From contig NZ_SLVP01000006.1 in NCBI RefSeq assembly GCF_004345425.1, positions 240,143 to 304,142 of the forward strand: DNA of 64,000 nucleotides, written 5' to 3'. Made by a program: the position numbers and the translations under genes. This document shows positions 1 to 8,186 of the stretch, one piece after another. This stretch comes from Paenibacillus sp. BK033. Its GTDB lineage: Bacteria; Bacillota; Bacilli; Paenibacillales; Paenibacillaceae. How positions within the stretch are numbered: the stretch's first letter is position 1; each line of letters starts with the position of its first letter. The notes beneath the pieces were generated by a model. It ran no database searches and was not told the DNA's origin. It saw nothing but the letters and a program-made list of their open reading frames with translations.

Positions 1-1
1 C

Positions 2-946
2 TTTATTAACGGTTTCCACGATACGGCAAACGCGATCGCTACGACGGTATCGACCCGTGCCCTTAAACCAAGGGTTGCCATTATTATGGCGGCCTGCATG
101 AACTTCATCGGCGCGATCACGTTTACGGGCGTTGCGAAAAAGATCGGCAGCGGGGTTGCCAATCCTGCGGATCTGTCCAATGGGGTAGAGATCGTTATTG
201 CGGCCCTTATCTCGGCGATTGCCTGGAACCTGCTTACCTGGTGGTTCGGCATTCCATCGTCTTCCTCGCATGCTTTGATCGGCTCGCTTGCCGGCGCGGT
301 AGCATCGGGAGCGGGCTTTGACGCCATTAACGCGCATGGTTTTGTCGATATCGTTAAGGCGCTTATTTTCTCGCCGTTGATTGCTTTTTCGGCCGGTTTC
401 ATTATCATGTGGATCTTGAAGCTAATCTTTGCGAGGACAAGCCCGCATCAAGTGAACAAGGGCTTCCGGTTCGGGCAGATTCTGACTGCGGCATTCCAGT
501 CGTTCTCCCACGGTACAAATGACGCCCAGAAAGCGATGGGTATCATTACGTTTGCGCTCGTAGCGGGCGGTATCCAGGATCACTTCGAGGTTCCGCTGTG
601 GGTGAAGATGTCCGCCGCGCTTGCAATGGCTCTTGGTACATCCATTGGCGGATGGAAGATCATTAAGACGATGGGTACGAAGATCTTCAAGATCGAGCCG
701 ATCAACGGCTTTGCCGCAGACGTTGGCTCGGCGGGCGTTATCTTGTCGGCAACGATGCTCGAGCTGCCTGTCAGCACAACGCATGTTATCACCTCCTCGA
801 TTCTCGGCGTAGGCTCCGCCAAACGCTTCTCCAGCGTACGCTGGTCGCTTGCCGGGAAGATCGTTATCGCATGGTTTATTACAATTCCGATCACGGCGCT
901 TTTTGCAGCAGGCGTGTATTGGGTCATTGATACGGTGTTTATGTAA
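2..946 (+). CDS. pit: Inorganic phosphate transporter, PiT family (5' end outside window)
   Basis: This is the C-terminal part of a low-affinity phosphate:cation symporter in the cytoplasmic membrane. The reading frame is open from base 2 and begins with the PiT signature GFHDTANAIATTVSTRAL, so the true start lies upstream. A second copy of the signature, SHGTNDAQKAMGII, appears near base 510, as expected for the duplicated PiT fold. Several hydrophobic helices follow, and the protein ends in a hydrophobic segment before TAA. A strong hairpin with a T-run follows directly. The methionine at base 86 is internal and not a start. Family assignment is firm. The transported ion beyond phosphate cannot be told from the sequence. 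Confidence 0.93.
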   Translation, partial: FINGFHDTANAIATTVSTRALKPRVAIIMAACMNFIGAITFTGVAKKIGSGVANPADLSNGVEIVIAALISAIAWNLLTWWFGIPSSSSHALIGSLAGAVASGAGFDAINAHGFVDIVKALIFSPLIAFSAGFIIMWILKLIFARTSPHQVNKGFRFGQILTAAFQSFSHGTNDAQKAMGIITFALVAGGIQDHFEVPLWVKMSAALAMALGTSIGGWKIIKTMGTKIFKIEPINGFAADVGSAGVILSATMLELPVSTTHVITSSILGVGSAKRFSSVRWSLAGKIVIAWFITIPITALFAAGVYWVIDTVFM

Positions 947-953
947 GAAGACA

Positions 954-990
954 GCAAAAAGTGCCGGGAATGGTTCCCGGCACTTTTTTG
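954..990. terminator. Bidirectional intrinsic terminator between pit and the LPMO gene
   Basis: A perfect stem with arms AAAAAGTGCCGGGAA and TTCCCGGCACTTTTT and a 3-nt loop sits between two convergent genes. T-runs are present on both strands, so it can end both transcripts. Confidence 0.9.
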
Positions 991-1007
991 TATTTTGTTC
1001 CCAAAAC

Positions 1008-2351
1008 TCACTGCAGCTGCCATAGAGCAGGTACGTTGGAAGGCTCCCATCCGGTGAGGGAGGTATGAGCCTGGAGGCATTTATAAGCAGCTCCGTTATA
1101 CGTAACGAGGGTTCCTACGGCATAAGCCGTATTTGGCGCCCAGGCAGGCGCGCCCGTCGAAGCTGCCGTTGTGCCGCTGACCGTGCTTGCGGACGATTGG
1201 TTACCGGCCGCATCGATCGCATAAACGGAGAAGCTGTAGGCAGTGCTTGCCGCAAGGCCGGTAACGGTATAGGATGTCGCGGTGCCGGAGGCCGTTGTGA
1301 CTAGCGTGGAGCCGTTATAGATTTTGTAGCCGGTAACTCCTACGTTATCGGTAGACGGGCTCCACATCAGCATCATGCTGGAGGAGGTTGGAGTACCCAT
1401 GATATGAAGTCCTCCCGGTGCGGTAGGTGCCGATGTATCAACGGACGGAGGTGCCGCTGTCGTAATGTTCAGGCTGTTGCTGGCAGCGGATTCGTTGCCG
1501 GCGGCATCAACCGCCTTAACGGTAAACGTGTAGGCCGTGCTTGCCGTGAGGCCGGTAACGGTATAGCTGGTGCCCGAGGCTGTTCCGGCCAGCGTAGCGC
1601 CTCTATAAATCTTGTAGCCGGTTACGCCAACGTTATCGGTCGAAGCGTTCCAGGACAAGGAAACGCTGGTTGCCGCCGTAGCGGTTGCCGCAAGAGAAGC
1701 AGGGGCCGAAGGAGCCGTTGTGTCGACGGGATTCGAACCGGTAAAGTTAACGTCGATGACGTTATAGAAAGCATTGGCCGTATCGGCAACCTCCCACACC
1801 GCAAGGATGACATGATAGCCGCTTCGCTCGGGAACGTTGCAGGTATTCGAGTAGGAGAATGGCGGCTGGGCCCCGTTATAAGCAACGGAGCAGAACGGTG
1901 TCAGATCGAATGAGTCGCGGGTAAGAGGGGCATTGGGATTCCAGGTTGGCTTGGTCATGTAATATTTCCAGCTAGCCGTGGAATGGTTGGCAGTCAGCTT
2001 CCAGGTGAAGGTATTCGTGCCGGAAGAGATATTCACTTTGGTCCAGCGGGTTGCGGATTGCTCATCGAGCTTGGGAAAAGCACCGTTTGCGCTTGCGATT
2101 TTGCCGTCGGCAGGTCCTGCTGCCGGGAAGCCTTTAGGAGCTTCCAGGCTTTGCGGCTCGTATACGATTGCTCCGCAATCGGTGTTGGCTCCGCTTTTGC
2201 ACAGCGCTGCCCGGCTGGCCGGTCCTTCCACGTAACCATGCGAGTACGCTTTTGCCGTCGTGAACAGCATGGAGACGGCGGCAAGCACGAGGAGAGCGCA
2301 AATCGTCATGATCTTGAATGGAGTTGGCCGCGACAGTCGTAATAAAGTCAT
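1008..2351 (-). CDS. Secreted AA10 lytic polysaccharide monooxygenase with two FnIII domains and a CBM5/12
   Basis: This is a 447-aa exported copper enzyme of the chitin-binding (AA10) LPMO family that oxidatively cleaves crystalline polysaccharide, most likely chitin. A signal peptide of about 37 residues ends in AYS, so His38 (start of HGYVEGPASRA) becomes the N-terminal copper ligand; His123 in LTANHSTASW is the second histidine-brace candidate. The FYNVIDVNF segment ends the catalytic domain at about residue 203. Two fibronectin type III repeats follow (about 212-298 and 305-395), then a CBM5/12 chitin-binding module (about 400-447, with AWAPNTAYAVG and a C-terminal W). The start has an AGGAGG site. 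The gene stands alone and converges on pit. Confidence 0.93.
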   Translation of the reverse strand: MTLLRLSRPTPFKIMTICALLVLAAVSMLFTTAKAYSHGYVEGPASRAALCKSGANTDCGAIVYEPQSLEAPKGFPAAGPADGKIASANGAFPKLDEQSATRWTKVNISSGTNTFTWKLTANHSTASWKYYMTKPTWNPNAPLTRDSFDLTPFCSVAYNGAQPPFSYSNTCNVPERSGYHVILAVWEVADTANAFYNVIDVNFTGSNPVDTTAPSAPASLAATATAATSVSLSWNASTDNVGVTGYKIYRGATLAGTASGTSYTVTGLTASTAYTFTVKAVDAAGNESAASNSLNITTAAPPSVDTSAPTAPGGLHIMGTPTSSSMMLMWSPSTDNVGVTGYKIYNGSTLVTTASGTATSYTVTGLAASTAYSFSVYAIDAAGNQSSASTVSGTTAASTGAPAWAPNTAYAVGTLVTYNGAAYKCLQAHTSLTGWEPSNVPALWQLQ

Positions 2352-2691
2352 TATTCATACCTCCTAATAATTTGTTTATATAAACTCGGGGGAGCTTATA
2401 TCGGGCAAACAAGGGTCAGGTACGATGGCTGCAGCGATTGGGTCGGATAAGTTGTATTAAAAGTTATAAGGTTATAATGATTGTAGTTGAAGCTGAGAAA
2501 TTCCTCATGAGTCTTTTGGGGTAAAATTCCAAAATTATGAAATTTATATTCAAAATGTAGCTCTGTCCGCGCATAATCGGGCAATAAATTTGACAGGCAA
2601 TGTCAGAAGCGGCTTTTTCGACATTGCGGCTAGTTCCAAGGTCACGGAGGAGCATGGGCCGTCTCTGGCATAAACCGACAAAAGGGCAAAC
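2352..2691. other. Intergenic region upstream of the LPMO gene
   Basis: This AT-rich stretch of about 340 bases must hold the minus-strand LPMO promoter. A weak candidate on the minus strand reads TTCAAC, 17 bp, TATAAC, around 2465-2495. I see no RNA gene or convincing reading frame; overlapping frames show no family features. Confidence 0.4.
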
Positions 2692-2736
2692 AAAAAACCA
2701 CCCCGTCTGCAGCTTGAAGCTGCAATCGGGGTGGTT
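2692..2736 (-). terminator. Intrinsic terminator of the basic-tailed protein gene
   Basis: On the minus strand a long stem (outer arms AACCACCCCG and CGGGGTGGTT, inner arms TGCAGCTT and AAGCTGCA) is followed by TTTTTTG, just downstream of the stop of the gene at 2753. Confidence 0.9.
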
Positions 2737-2752
2737 GATCAGGCGTTGCCGG

Positions 2753-3331
2753 TTAACGCTGCCGCTTCCGCTTGCGGCGTCTGCCGGCGGAGTTAGTGGG
2801 TTTCTTGCGCCGTTTGCGTTTCTTCGGCACATACTCGATACTATCGTCCACCGCGTCGCTGCCGGAGTCCTTTTTGAAGGAGCCCAGAATAACCTTGACG
2901 AGAGGAGCCATTTGCGACACACTGGATACGACCTTTTGAACCTTGCCAACGGTGGTCAGAATGCCATCCAAGCCGCCAATCCGGTCGACAAAGCCTTTAA
3001 TCTCGGTCAAGCTCGGCATGCTGAAGCCGCCGGCTTTGGCCGGTGCCGTCGTCTCCACCAATTCTGCCGCCGTAGTCGGCACGACGACAGGCAGGTTATC
3101 CTCGTGTTGTATGATAGTCTCTTCCGTCGAAAAGACAGGAGGCGCAGGTGGAATCGGAGCACCATCCGTACTGAAGCCAAGTGGATTCTGGAAGCTGTTT
3201 AATCCCTGACTGGTCTGGTTACGGACATAGCCGCGCCGGTGATGGCCGCTGTGCGGCGAGTGCGGCGGATACTGGTGAGGGTTCGAATGCCCGCCCCCGC
3301 CAGGGTAGTTCCGGTAATTCACGCGGATCAC
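2753..3331 (-). CDS. Basic-tailed low-complexity protein, possibly YqfQ/VrrA-like
   Basis: I do not recognise this 192-aa protein with certainty. The first 35 residues are rich in Gly, His, Pro and Tyr. The middle is Pro/Thr-rich. Residues about 100-150 can form a helix-rich domain (MPSLTEIKGFVDRIGGLDGI onward), and the last 35 residues are strongly basic (KKRKRRKK and RRRKRKRQR). This layout recalls the YqfQ/VrrA family of Bacillus, which is known mainly from spores, but that is a pattern match only. The start is GTG with a modest AAAAAAGG upstream; an in-frame GTG 9 bases later is an alternative. It has its own terminator and no operon partner. The polybasic tail suggests binding to nucleic acid or an anionic polymer. 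Confidence 0.6.
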   Translation of the reverse strand: MIRVNYRNYPGGGGHSNPHQYPPHSPHSGHHRRGYVRNQTSQGLNSFQNPLGFSTDGAPIPPAPPVFSTEETIIQHEDNLPVVVPTTAAELVETTAPAKAGGFSMPSLTEIKGFVDRIGGLDGILTTVGKVQKVVSSVSQMAPLVKVILGSFKKDSGSDAVDDSIEYVPKKRKRRKKPTNSAGRRRKRKRQR

Positions 3332-3565
3332 AACCTTTTTTCAAAGTTTATGGAACAATGGCTTCCCTACTCCGTCCGCTTCCGCATGGGGGATTAGCCT
3401 GCGCACAGGTCCGGTCCCGTATGCCGTATAGGGAAGTATTCTTGGTATTAGTCTATGGCATAGGCAAACATGACGATTGGACGAATGCCCTTTTTTTATA
3501 TAAATAATACGGATATTTACCTACGGGACGCTCTTCCGTCCTGTAAAGCGTGAATACGGTAATGC

Positions 3566-3594
3566 TTGAAAAAACCCCCTAAAAAAGCTACAAT
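3566..3594 (+). promoter_or_regulatory. Sigma-A promoter of the yerC-like / cbiX operon
   Basis: TTGAAA (3566-3571), a 17-bp spacer and TACAAT (3589-3594) lie about 70 bases before the YerC-like start. The rest of the 3332-3663 gap holds nothing I recognise. Confidence 0.7.
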
Positions 3595-3663
3595 GTGAGC
3601 ATTAGACATTAATGACAATGCCTGAAATGCGCGTGTAATCACGCCCCTGAGGAGTGGATGATA

Positions 3664-3954
3664 ATGCAGCTTAAGAAGCTCAACGATAAAGCAATTGATC
3701 AATTATTCGAAGCGATTCTTACCCTTAAATCCGTTGAGGAATGTTATATCTTTTTTGACGACCTGTGCACGGTCAATGAAATTCAGTCGTTGTCGCAGCG
3801 TCTTGAGGTCGCTCGCATGCTGGGCAAGGGCAGCACGTACAACCAAATCGAGGCGGAGACAGGCGCAAGCACGGCAACGATTTCCCGGGTTAAGCGCTGT
3901 TTGAATTATGGCAACGATGGGTATAAAATGACTTTAGAGCGTTTAGGCAGATAG
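3664..3954 (+). CDS. TrpR-like YerC/YecD family DNA-binding protein
   Basis: This is a 96-aa helix-turn-helix repressor of the TrpR/YerC-YecD superfamily. The second half holds the HTH: SQRLEVARMLGKGSTYNQIE, then ETGASTATISRVKRCL as the recognition helix region. It probably acts as a cytoplasmic transcription factor; the ligand is unknown. I take the ATG at 3664 because GGAG at 3651-3654 lies 9 bases upstream; the ATG at 3658 would leave only 3 bases. It is followed after 4 bases by the CbiX-like gene, so they are probably cotranscribed from the promoter at 3566. Confidence 0.85.
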   Translation: MQLKKLNDKAIDQLFEAILTLKSVEECYIFFDDLCTVNEIQSLSQRLEVARMLGKGSTYNQIEAETGASTATISRVKRCLNYGNDGYKMTLERLGR

Positions 3955-3958
3955 TGCC

Positions 3959-4732
3959 ATGAAGCCGGGCATTCTCGTGATCAGTCATGGTTCGAGGGAA
4001 GCAGAATGGGTTCGGCTGGTTGACGAGGCGGTCGCCGCCGCGGCAGCCTCTCCGCACGTGCAAGGCGTGCCGGTCTATTCTTCTTTTCTCGAAATTGTTG
4101 AAGGCCGTTTAATTCAGGATGGCATAGATGCGTTAGAAGAGCAGGGAGTGACGGACTTATTCGTGCTTCCTTTGTTTCTTTCGTCCGGCAGCACGCATGT
4201 CGATGAGATCGGGCAGGCATTTGGCCTGCCGCCGGTGGCCGAGCTTGAAGGCGATCTTGGCACCTTCCGGGTTAACGCCAAGGTTCACTACGGCATGCCG
4301 ATCGACGACGATCCCGACATCGCGGAGCTGCTGCTGTCGAACATTAAGCCGCTCTCTGTCCACCCTGAAGTTGAGACGGTTATGCTCGTTGCGCATGGAA
4401 GCCGGGAGAAGGTTTTTCATGAACGCTGGCAGCACGGTCTGAACCTGCTCGCGGAACGGCTGCGGAAGCTGGGCGGCTTCGCCCGCTCTAGGACGGCGAT
4501 GCTGCTGCCCGATCAGGCGGCGGATCATTTGAGAGCTTTGCAGGAAGAGAGACCAAATGAAGCGGTAATCGTCGTTCCTTTATTTTTGAGCAAGGGTTAT
4601 TTTACGAATACGGTCATTCCATCGCGGTTGAAAGGTCTGGATTACCGGTACAACGGGCAGGCTATGCTGCCCCATCCGGCTATTGAGCGGTGGCTGGAGC
4701 GGCGTATGACGGCTTGGCTTCAGGAGAGGTAA
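3959..4732 (+). CDS. Sirohydrochlorin chelatase, two-domain CbiX/SirB type
   Basis: This 257-aa cytoplasmic enzyme belongs to the class II chelatases that insert cobalt or ferrous iron into sirohydrochlorin, for cobalamin or siroheme. It is an internal duplication: ISHGSREAEW near residue 8 and VAHGSREKVFHE near residue 143 each carry the metal/porphyrin-binding His of a CbiX half. Length matches the two-domain form (SirB of Bacillus is similar in size). No other siroheme or cobalamin gene is in the window, so the metal is undecided. It follows the YerC-like gene after 4 bases. Confidence 0.85.
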   Translation: MKPGILVISHGSREAEWVRLVDEAVAAAAASPHVQGVPVYSSFLEIVEGRLIQDGIDALEEQGVTDLFVLPLFLSSGSTHVDEIGQAFGLPPVAELEGDLGTFRVNAKVHYGMPIDDDPDIAELLLSNIKPLSVHPEVETVMLVAHGSREKVFHERWQHGLNLLAERLRKLGGFARSRTAMLLPDQAADHLRALQEERPNEAVIVVPLFLSKGYFTNTVIPSRLKGLDYRYNGQAMLPHPAIERWLERRMTAWLQER

Positions 4733-4767
4733 GTGACCGTTTTTTGAAAGAAATGGTGGGTTAATCG

Positions 4768-5682
4768 ATGAAGCGTGCAAGATTGATTTACAACCCGACA
4801 TCGGGAAGGGAAGAGATGAAGCGTCGTCTCCCGGATATTCTGCAGAAGCTGGATCAGGCGGGTATCGAGACCAGCTGCCACGCGACGATTGGAGCGGGAG
4901 ATGCAACGCTTGCCGCAGCGGATGCGGCGCAGCGGGATTACGATCTGATTATCGCGGCAGGCGGCGACGGCACCATCTATGAGGTTATTAACGGGATGGC
5001 GAATAAGCCGAACCGGCCTCCTCTTGGCATTTTACCGCTGGGGACGACGAATGATTTTGCCCGCGCGATGGGTATCCCGAAGCATTGGGAATACGCGTGC
5101 GATCTGATTATCCAGAATTACACGCGGCCGATTGACGTCGGTCAAGCCAATGAGCGTTATTTCATTAATATTGCGGGAGGCGGCTCGCTGACCGAGCTGA
5201 CCTATGATGTGCCGATTAAGCTGAAGACGATGATCGGGCAGCTGGCGTATTATTTGAAGGGCTTAGAGAAGATGACCCGCTTAAGCCCAACGGAGCTTAT
5301 TATTGAAGCGGAAGGGGTAGGCAAGTTCCATGAGGAATTTATGCTCTTCCTGATCTGCAACAGCAATTCGGTTGGCGGATTCGAGAAGCTGGCGCCGGAA
5401 GCAAAGCCCGATGACGGGCTGTTCGACGTCGTGCTGCTCCGAAGATGCAACCTGGCCGAATTTATCCGGATCGCTACGCTGGCGCTCCGGGGCGAGCATC
5501 TGAACGATTCGCATGTGATTCATTTCCGTACGAATAAGATGAAGGTCACTTCGCCAAGTTACGTGCAGATTAACCTGGATGGCGAATACGGCGGTACGCT
5601 GCCGTTTACGTTCTCGGTACTGCCGTCGCATCTGCAGATTTTTGCCGATGAGCTTGGCGAAGCCTCTTATCGCCATCGTTAA
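4768..5682 (+). CDS. dagK: Diacylglycerol kinase (DagK/DgkB family lipid kinase)
   Basis: This 304-aa membrane-associated kinase phosphorylates diacylglycerol to phosphatidic acid, feeding lipid turnover from lipoteichoic acid synthesis. The DAGK catalytic domain begins at residue 3 (RARLIYNPTSGREE), with the nucleotide loop GGDGTIYEVING at about 65-76 and PLGTTNDFAR at about 90-99. Length fits the DgkB family. GGTGGG lies in front of the ATG, and the gene follows the chelatase by 35 bases. A strong terminator comes right after. Distinguishing DgkB from other YegS/BmrU-type lipid kinases is the main uncertainty. Confidence 0.9.
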   Translation: MKRARLIYNPTSGREEMKRRLPDILQKLDQAGIETSCHATIGAGDATLAAADAAQRDYDLIIAAGGDGTIYEVINGMANKPNRPPLGILPLGTTNDFARAMGIPKHWEYACDLIIQNYTRPIDVGQANERYFINIAGGGSLTELTYDVPIKLKTMIGQLAYYLKGLEKMTRLSPTELIIEAEGVGKFHEEFMLFLICNSNSVGGFEKLAPEAKPDDGLFDVVLLRRCNLAEFIRIATLALRGEHLNDSHVIHFRTNKMKVTSPSYVQINLDGEYGGTLPFTFSVLPSHLQIFADELGEASYRHR

Positions 5683-5686
5683 TGGC

Positions 5687-5745
5687 ACTTGGAATAAACC
5701 TCCGGCAGTGAGCGTTACGCTTGCGCCGGAGGTTTATTTCTTTAT
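5687..5745 (+). terminator. Intrinsic terminator after dagK
   Basis: Arms AATAAACCTCCGGC and GCCGGAGGTTTATTT flank a loop of about 17 bases and are followed by CTTTATG. Confidence 0.85.
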
Positions 5746-5796
5746 GCAGATGCATTACACTATAGGGATAATAGCATGAGGAAGCGGAGAGCAATG

Positions 5797-7296
5797 ATGA
5801 ATAGAAATCATACGCGTAATGCGGGTTCAAATAGAAAAAGCCATACGGCAGGCGGCCGGAAGAACGGGGGAGCGGGAGGATCTTCTTCGCAGGCTGCCGT
5901 GGACGCACCGGTGCAAAAAAATGAAGAGGTTGTTGTCGACATCATCGGTCTGACCCATGACGGGGAAGGGGTTGGCCGGGCGGATGGCTATACCTTGTTT
6001 ATTCAGGGGGCATTGCCGGGCGAGCGCGTACGGGCGAAAGTAATGAAGGTGAAGAAAGCATACGGCTACGCGCGTCTTCAAGAGCTGCTGGAATCAAGCG
6101 CCGACCGCGTTGTACCGGTCTGCGGCATTTACGATAAATGCGGCGGCTGCCAGCTGCAGCATATGGACTATGCCGCGCAGCTCAGCTGGAAGCGGCAGCA
6201 TGTCGTGGATGCGCTGGAGCGGATCGGGAAGCTGCGGATTGCGGGCGAAGGAGAAGCGGCGTCCGGGATTATCGTTCATCCGACGGTAGGCATGAACGAT
6301 CCGTGGCGATACCGCAATAAGGCGCAGGTGCCGGTTGGGGCATCCGCAGGCGATGGCGAGCTGGTTGCAGGCTTTTACGCCAAGGGCAGCCATCGCATTA
6401 TCGATACGGACGAATGCCACATTCAGCATGACCGCAACGATGAGGTGGTCCGCGTCGTGAAGGCGATCGGCCGCGAGCTTGGGGTTACGGCCTATAACGA
6501 AGAAACCGGACAAGGGCTGCTCCGCCACGTGATGACGCGGACAGGCTTTGTGAGCGGCGAGATTATGGTTGTGCTCGTGACGAACGGGCGCAAGCTTCCG
6601 CAAGCCGAGCTGTGGGTTGAACGGATCCGCGCGGCACTGCCGGAGGTAAAAAGCATCGTGCAGAACGTAAACACGCGCGATACGAACGTCATATTTGGCG
6701 ATGAGACGAAGGTGCTCTGGGGCAGCGAGGTTATCTATGACGAGCTTGACGGTATCCGGTTTGCGATCTCGGCCCGTTCGTTCTATCAGGTGAACCCGTC
6801 GCAGACGGTGGAGCTCTACCGGACAGCGGTCGACTATGCGCAGCTGACAGGCAAGGAGTCCGTGATCGACGCTTATTGCGGCATCGGGACGATCTCTCTA
6901 TTCCTCGCACGGAAGGCTGGCCGCGTCTACGGCGTAGAGATTGTGCCGGAGGCCATCGAGGATGCGAAGCGTAACGCGGAGCTGAACGGCATCGGCAACG
7001 CCTCGTTTGAGGCAGGCCCGGCGGAAGTTGTCATCCCGCGCTGGCGCGAAGAGGGAATCATCCCCGACGTCATCGTCGTTGACCCACCGCGCAAGGGCTG
7101 CGACCCGGAGTTGCTGGACACGATTCTGAAGATGCAGCCGGAGCGGGTCGTGTACGTCAGCTGCAACCCTTCCACGCTCGCGCGCGACCTGCGCACGCTG
7201 GAAGACGGCGGTTACAAGACCGTGGAAGTTACGCCGGTTGATATGTTCCCGTGGACGAGCCATGTGGAGTGCGTTGTGTGGATGGTAAGAGATTGA
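5797..7296 (+). CDS. rlmD: 23S rRNA (uracil-C5)-methyltransferase RlmD/RlmCD type
   Basis: This is a SAM-dependent enzyme that makes 5-methyluridine in 23S rRNA. It is 499 aa from the ATG at 5797, which has GGAG 7 bases upstream; the earlier in-frame ATG at 5776 has no Shine-Dalgarno. Domains are a basic Gly/Ser-rich N-terminal tail, a TRAM domain (about 44-103), iron-sulfur cysteines in VCGIYDKCGGCQ plus the Cys in DTDECHIQ, the SAM motif IDAYCGIGTISLFLA, the catalytic Cys in VVYVSCNPSTLARDL and the conserved Glu in TSHVECVVWM at the end. The N-terminal tail of about 40 residues is longer than usual. A fragment matching its 3' end lies near 15.8 kb. Confidence 0.93.
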   Translation: MNRNHTRNAGSNRKSHTAGGRKNGGAGGSSSQAAVDAPVQKNEEVVVDIIGLTHDGEGVGRADGYTLFIQGALPGERVRAKVMKVKKAYGYARLQELLESSADRVVPVCGIYDKCGGCQLQHMDYAAQLSWKRQHVVDALERIGKLRIAGEGEAASGIIVHPTVGMNDPWRYRNKAQVPVGASAGDGELVAGFYAKGSHRIIDTDECHIQHDRNDEVVRVVKAIGRELGVTAYNEETGQGLLRHVMTRTGFVSGEIMVVLVTNGRKLPQAELWVERIRAALPEVKSIVQNVNTRDTNVIFGDETKVLWGSEVIYDELDGIRFAISARSFYQVNPSQTVELYRTAVDYAQLTGKESVIDAYCGIGTISLFLARKAGRVYGVEIVPEAIEDAKRNAELNGIGNASFEAGPAEVVIPRWREEGIIPDVIVVDPPRKGCDPELLDTILKMQPERVVYVSCNPSTLARDLRTLEDGGYKTVEVTPVDMFPWTSHVECVVWMVRD

Positions 7297-7413
7297 GAAA
7301 TACGGTGAAACCCTTTATTTTATTGCATTGTGAGCTTGCCTAGGATATTAGTACTGGAAAGCTCTTGATGTAAATTTGATGTAAAAATTAATCATACAAA
7401 TGCCTATATAAAC

Positions 7414-7454
7414 GGAAGACGCCAGGAAAAACCTGTGCGTCTTCTTTATTTTAT
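7414..7454. terminator. Terminator between rlmD and the response regulator gene
   Basis: Stem GAAGACGCCAGG / CCTGTGCGTCTTC with an A-rich loop, followed on the plus strand by TTTATTTTATT. It lies between convergent genes. The same arm sequence recurs in the terminator at 23600-23640. Confidence 0.85.
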
Positions 7455-7475
7455 TGTGCAGTACCGGATGCGATT

Positions 7476-8186
7476 CTATTTCTTCGTTCGGTAGACACGC
7501 TCCGGCCGGCCGACGACCCCGTAGGAAAGATCGGCATAGACGCTGCCTAGTCCGACAAGGTGCTCCAAATACCGTCTGCTCGTCGAGCGACTCGTGCCGA
7601 TCAGATTCGCAACCTGCTCAGCCGACAGGCCCTTGCTCTCGGAGGCGAGCGCTTGCACGACCTTCTCCAACGTGAGCCTATCGATTCCCTTAGGCAGCAG
7701 CGTGGATTCGGCCGCAACTTCGGACTTGCTTGAACCGGCAAGCACGCGGTCGATATCGTTCTGGTTCACGGTTTGCGAATGCGCTAAACGGTGCAGCTCT
7801 GCCTGAAAGGCAACATAGCGAAGGAGCGTTTCCCGAAGTCGGTTAAAGACGAGCGGTTTCATAATATAATCGAATGCGCCGCCACGGATCGCTTCACGCA
7901 CCGCTTCGCTTTCTCTTGCGGCGGTAATCATAATGACGTCCGTATCCCGATAATGCTGACGGATGTAGTGCAGCATGCTTAATCCGTTCGTATCGGGAAA
8001 GTAGATGTCGAGCAGCACGAGATGGGGATTTAACACTTCCAGTTGTGTCCGGGCTTGTGTTTCGTCAGTAGCAATGCCGACGACATGAAAACCTTCGATT
8101 TGTTCCACAAAGCGTCTGTTAATTTCAGCGATTTTGACATCGTCCTCCACAATCAGCACTTCTATAGTTGGCGTCTCCGTCATCAT
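7476..8186 (-). CDS. Response regulator of the CitB/DcuR (DctR/MalR) family
   Basis: This 236-aa cytoplasmic regulator has an N-terminal receiver domain, with acidic residues in LIVEDDVKIAE, the phospho-acceptor Asp in LVLLDIYFPDTNG (about residue 58), the conserved Thr in VIMITAARE and Lys in YIMKPLVFNRL. The C-terminal third (GIDRLTLEKVVQALAS onward) is the HTH typical of regulators paired with CitA/DcuS kinases. Its ATG overlaps the TGA of the kinase gene (ATGA), so translation is coupled. The divergent tctCBA operon is the obvious target, so it probably activates tricarboxylate or dicarboxylate uptake when phosphorylated. Confidence 0.9.
   Translation of the reverse strand: MMTETPTIEVLIVEDDVKIAEINRRFVEQIEGFHVVGIATDETQARTQLEVLNPHLVLLDIYFPDTNGLSMLHYIRQHYRDTDVIMITAARESEAVREAIRGGAFDYIMKPLVFNRLRETLLRYVAFQAELHRLAHSQTVNQNDIDRVLAGSSKSEVAAESTLLPKGIDRLTLEKVVQALASESKGLSAEQVANLIGTSRSTSRRYLEHLVGLGSVYADLSYGVVGRPERVYRTKK

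Noticed and set aside
2600..3202. 200-aa plus-strand frame opposite the basic-tailed protein
   Set aside because: Composition reflects the antisense of a low-complexity gene; no Shine-Dalgarno and it runs through the terminator of the opposite gene.
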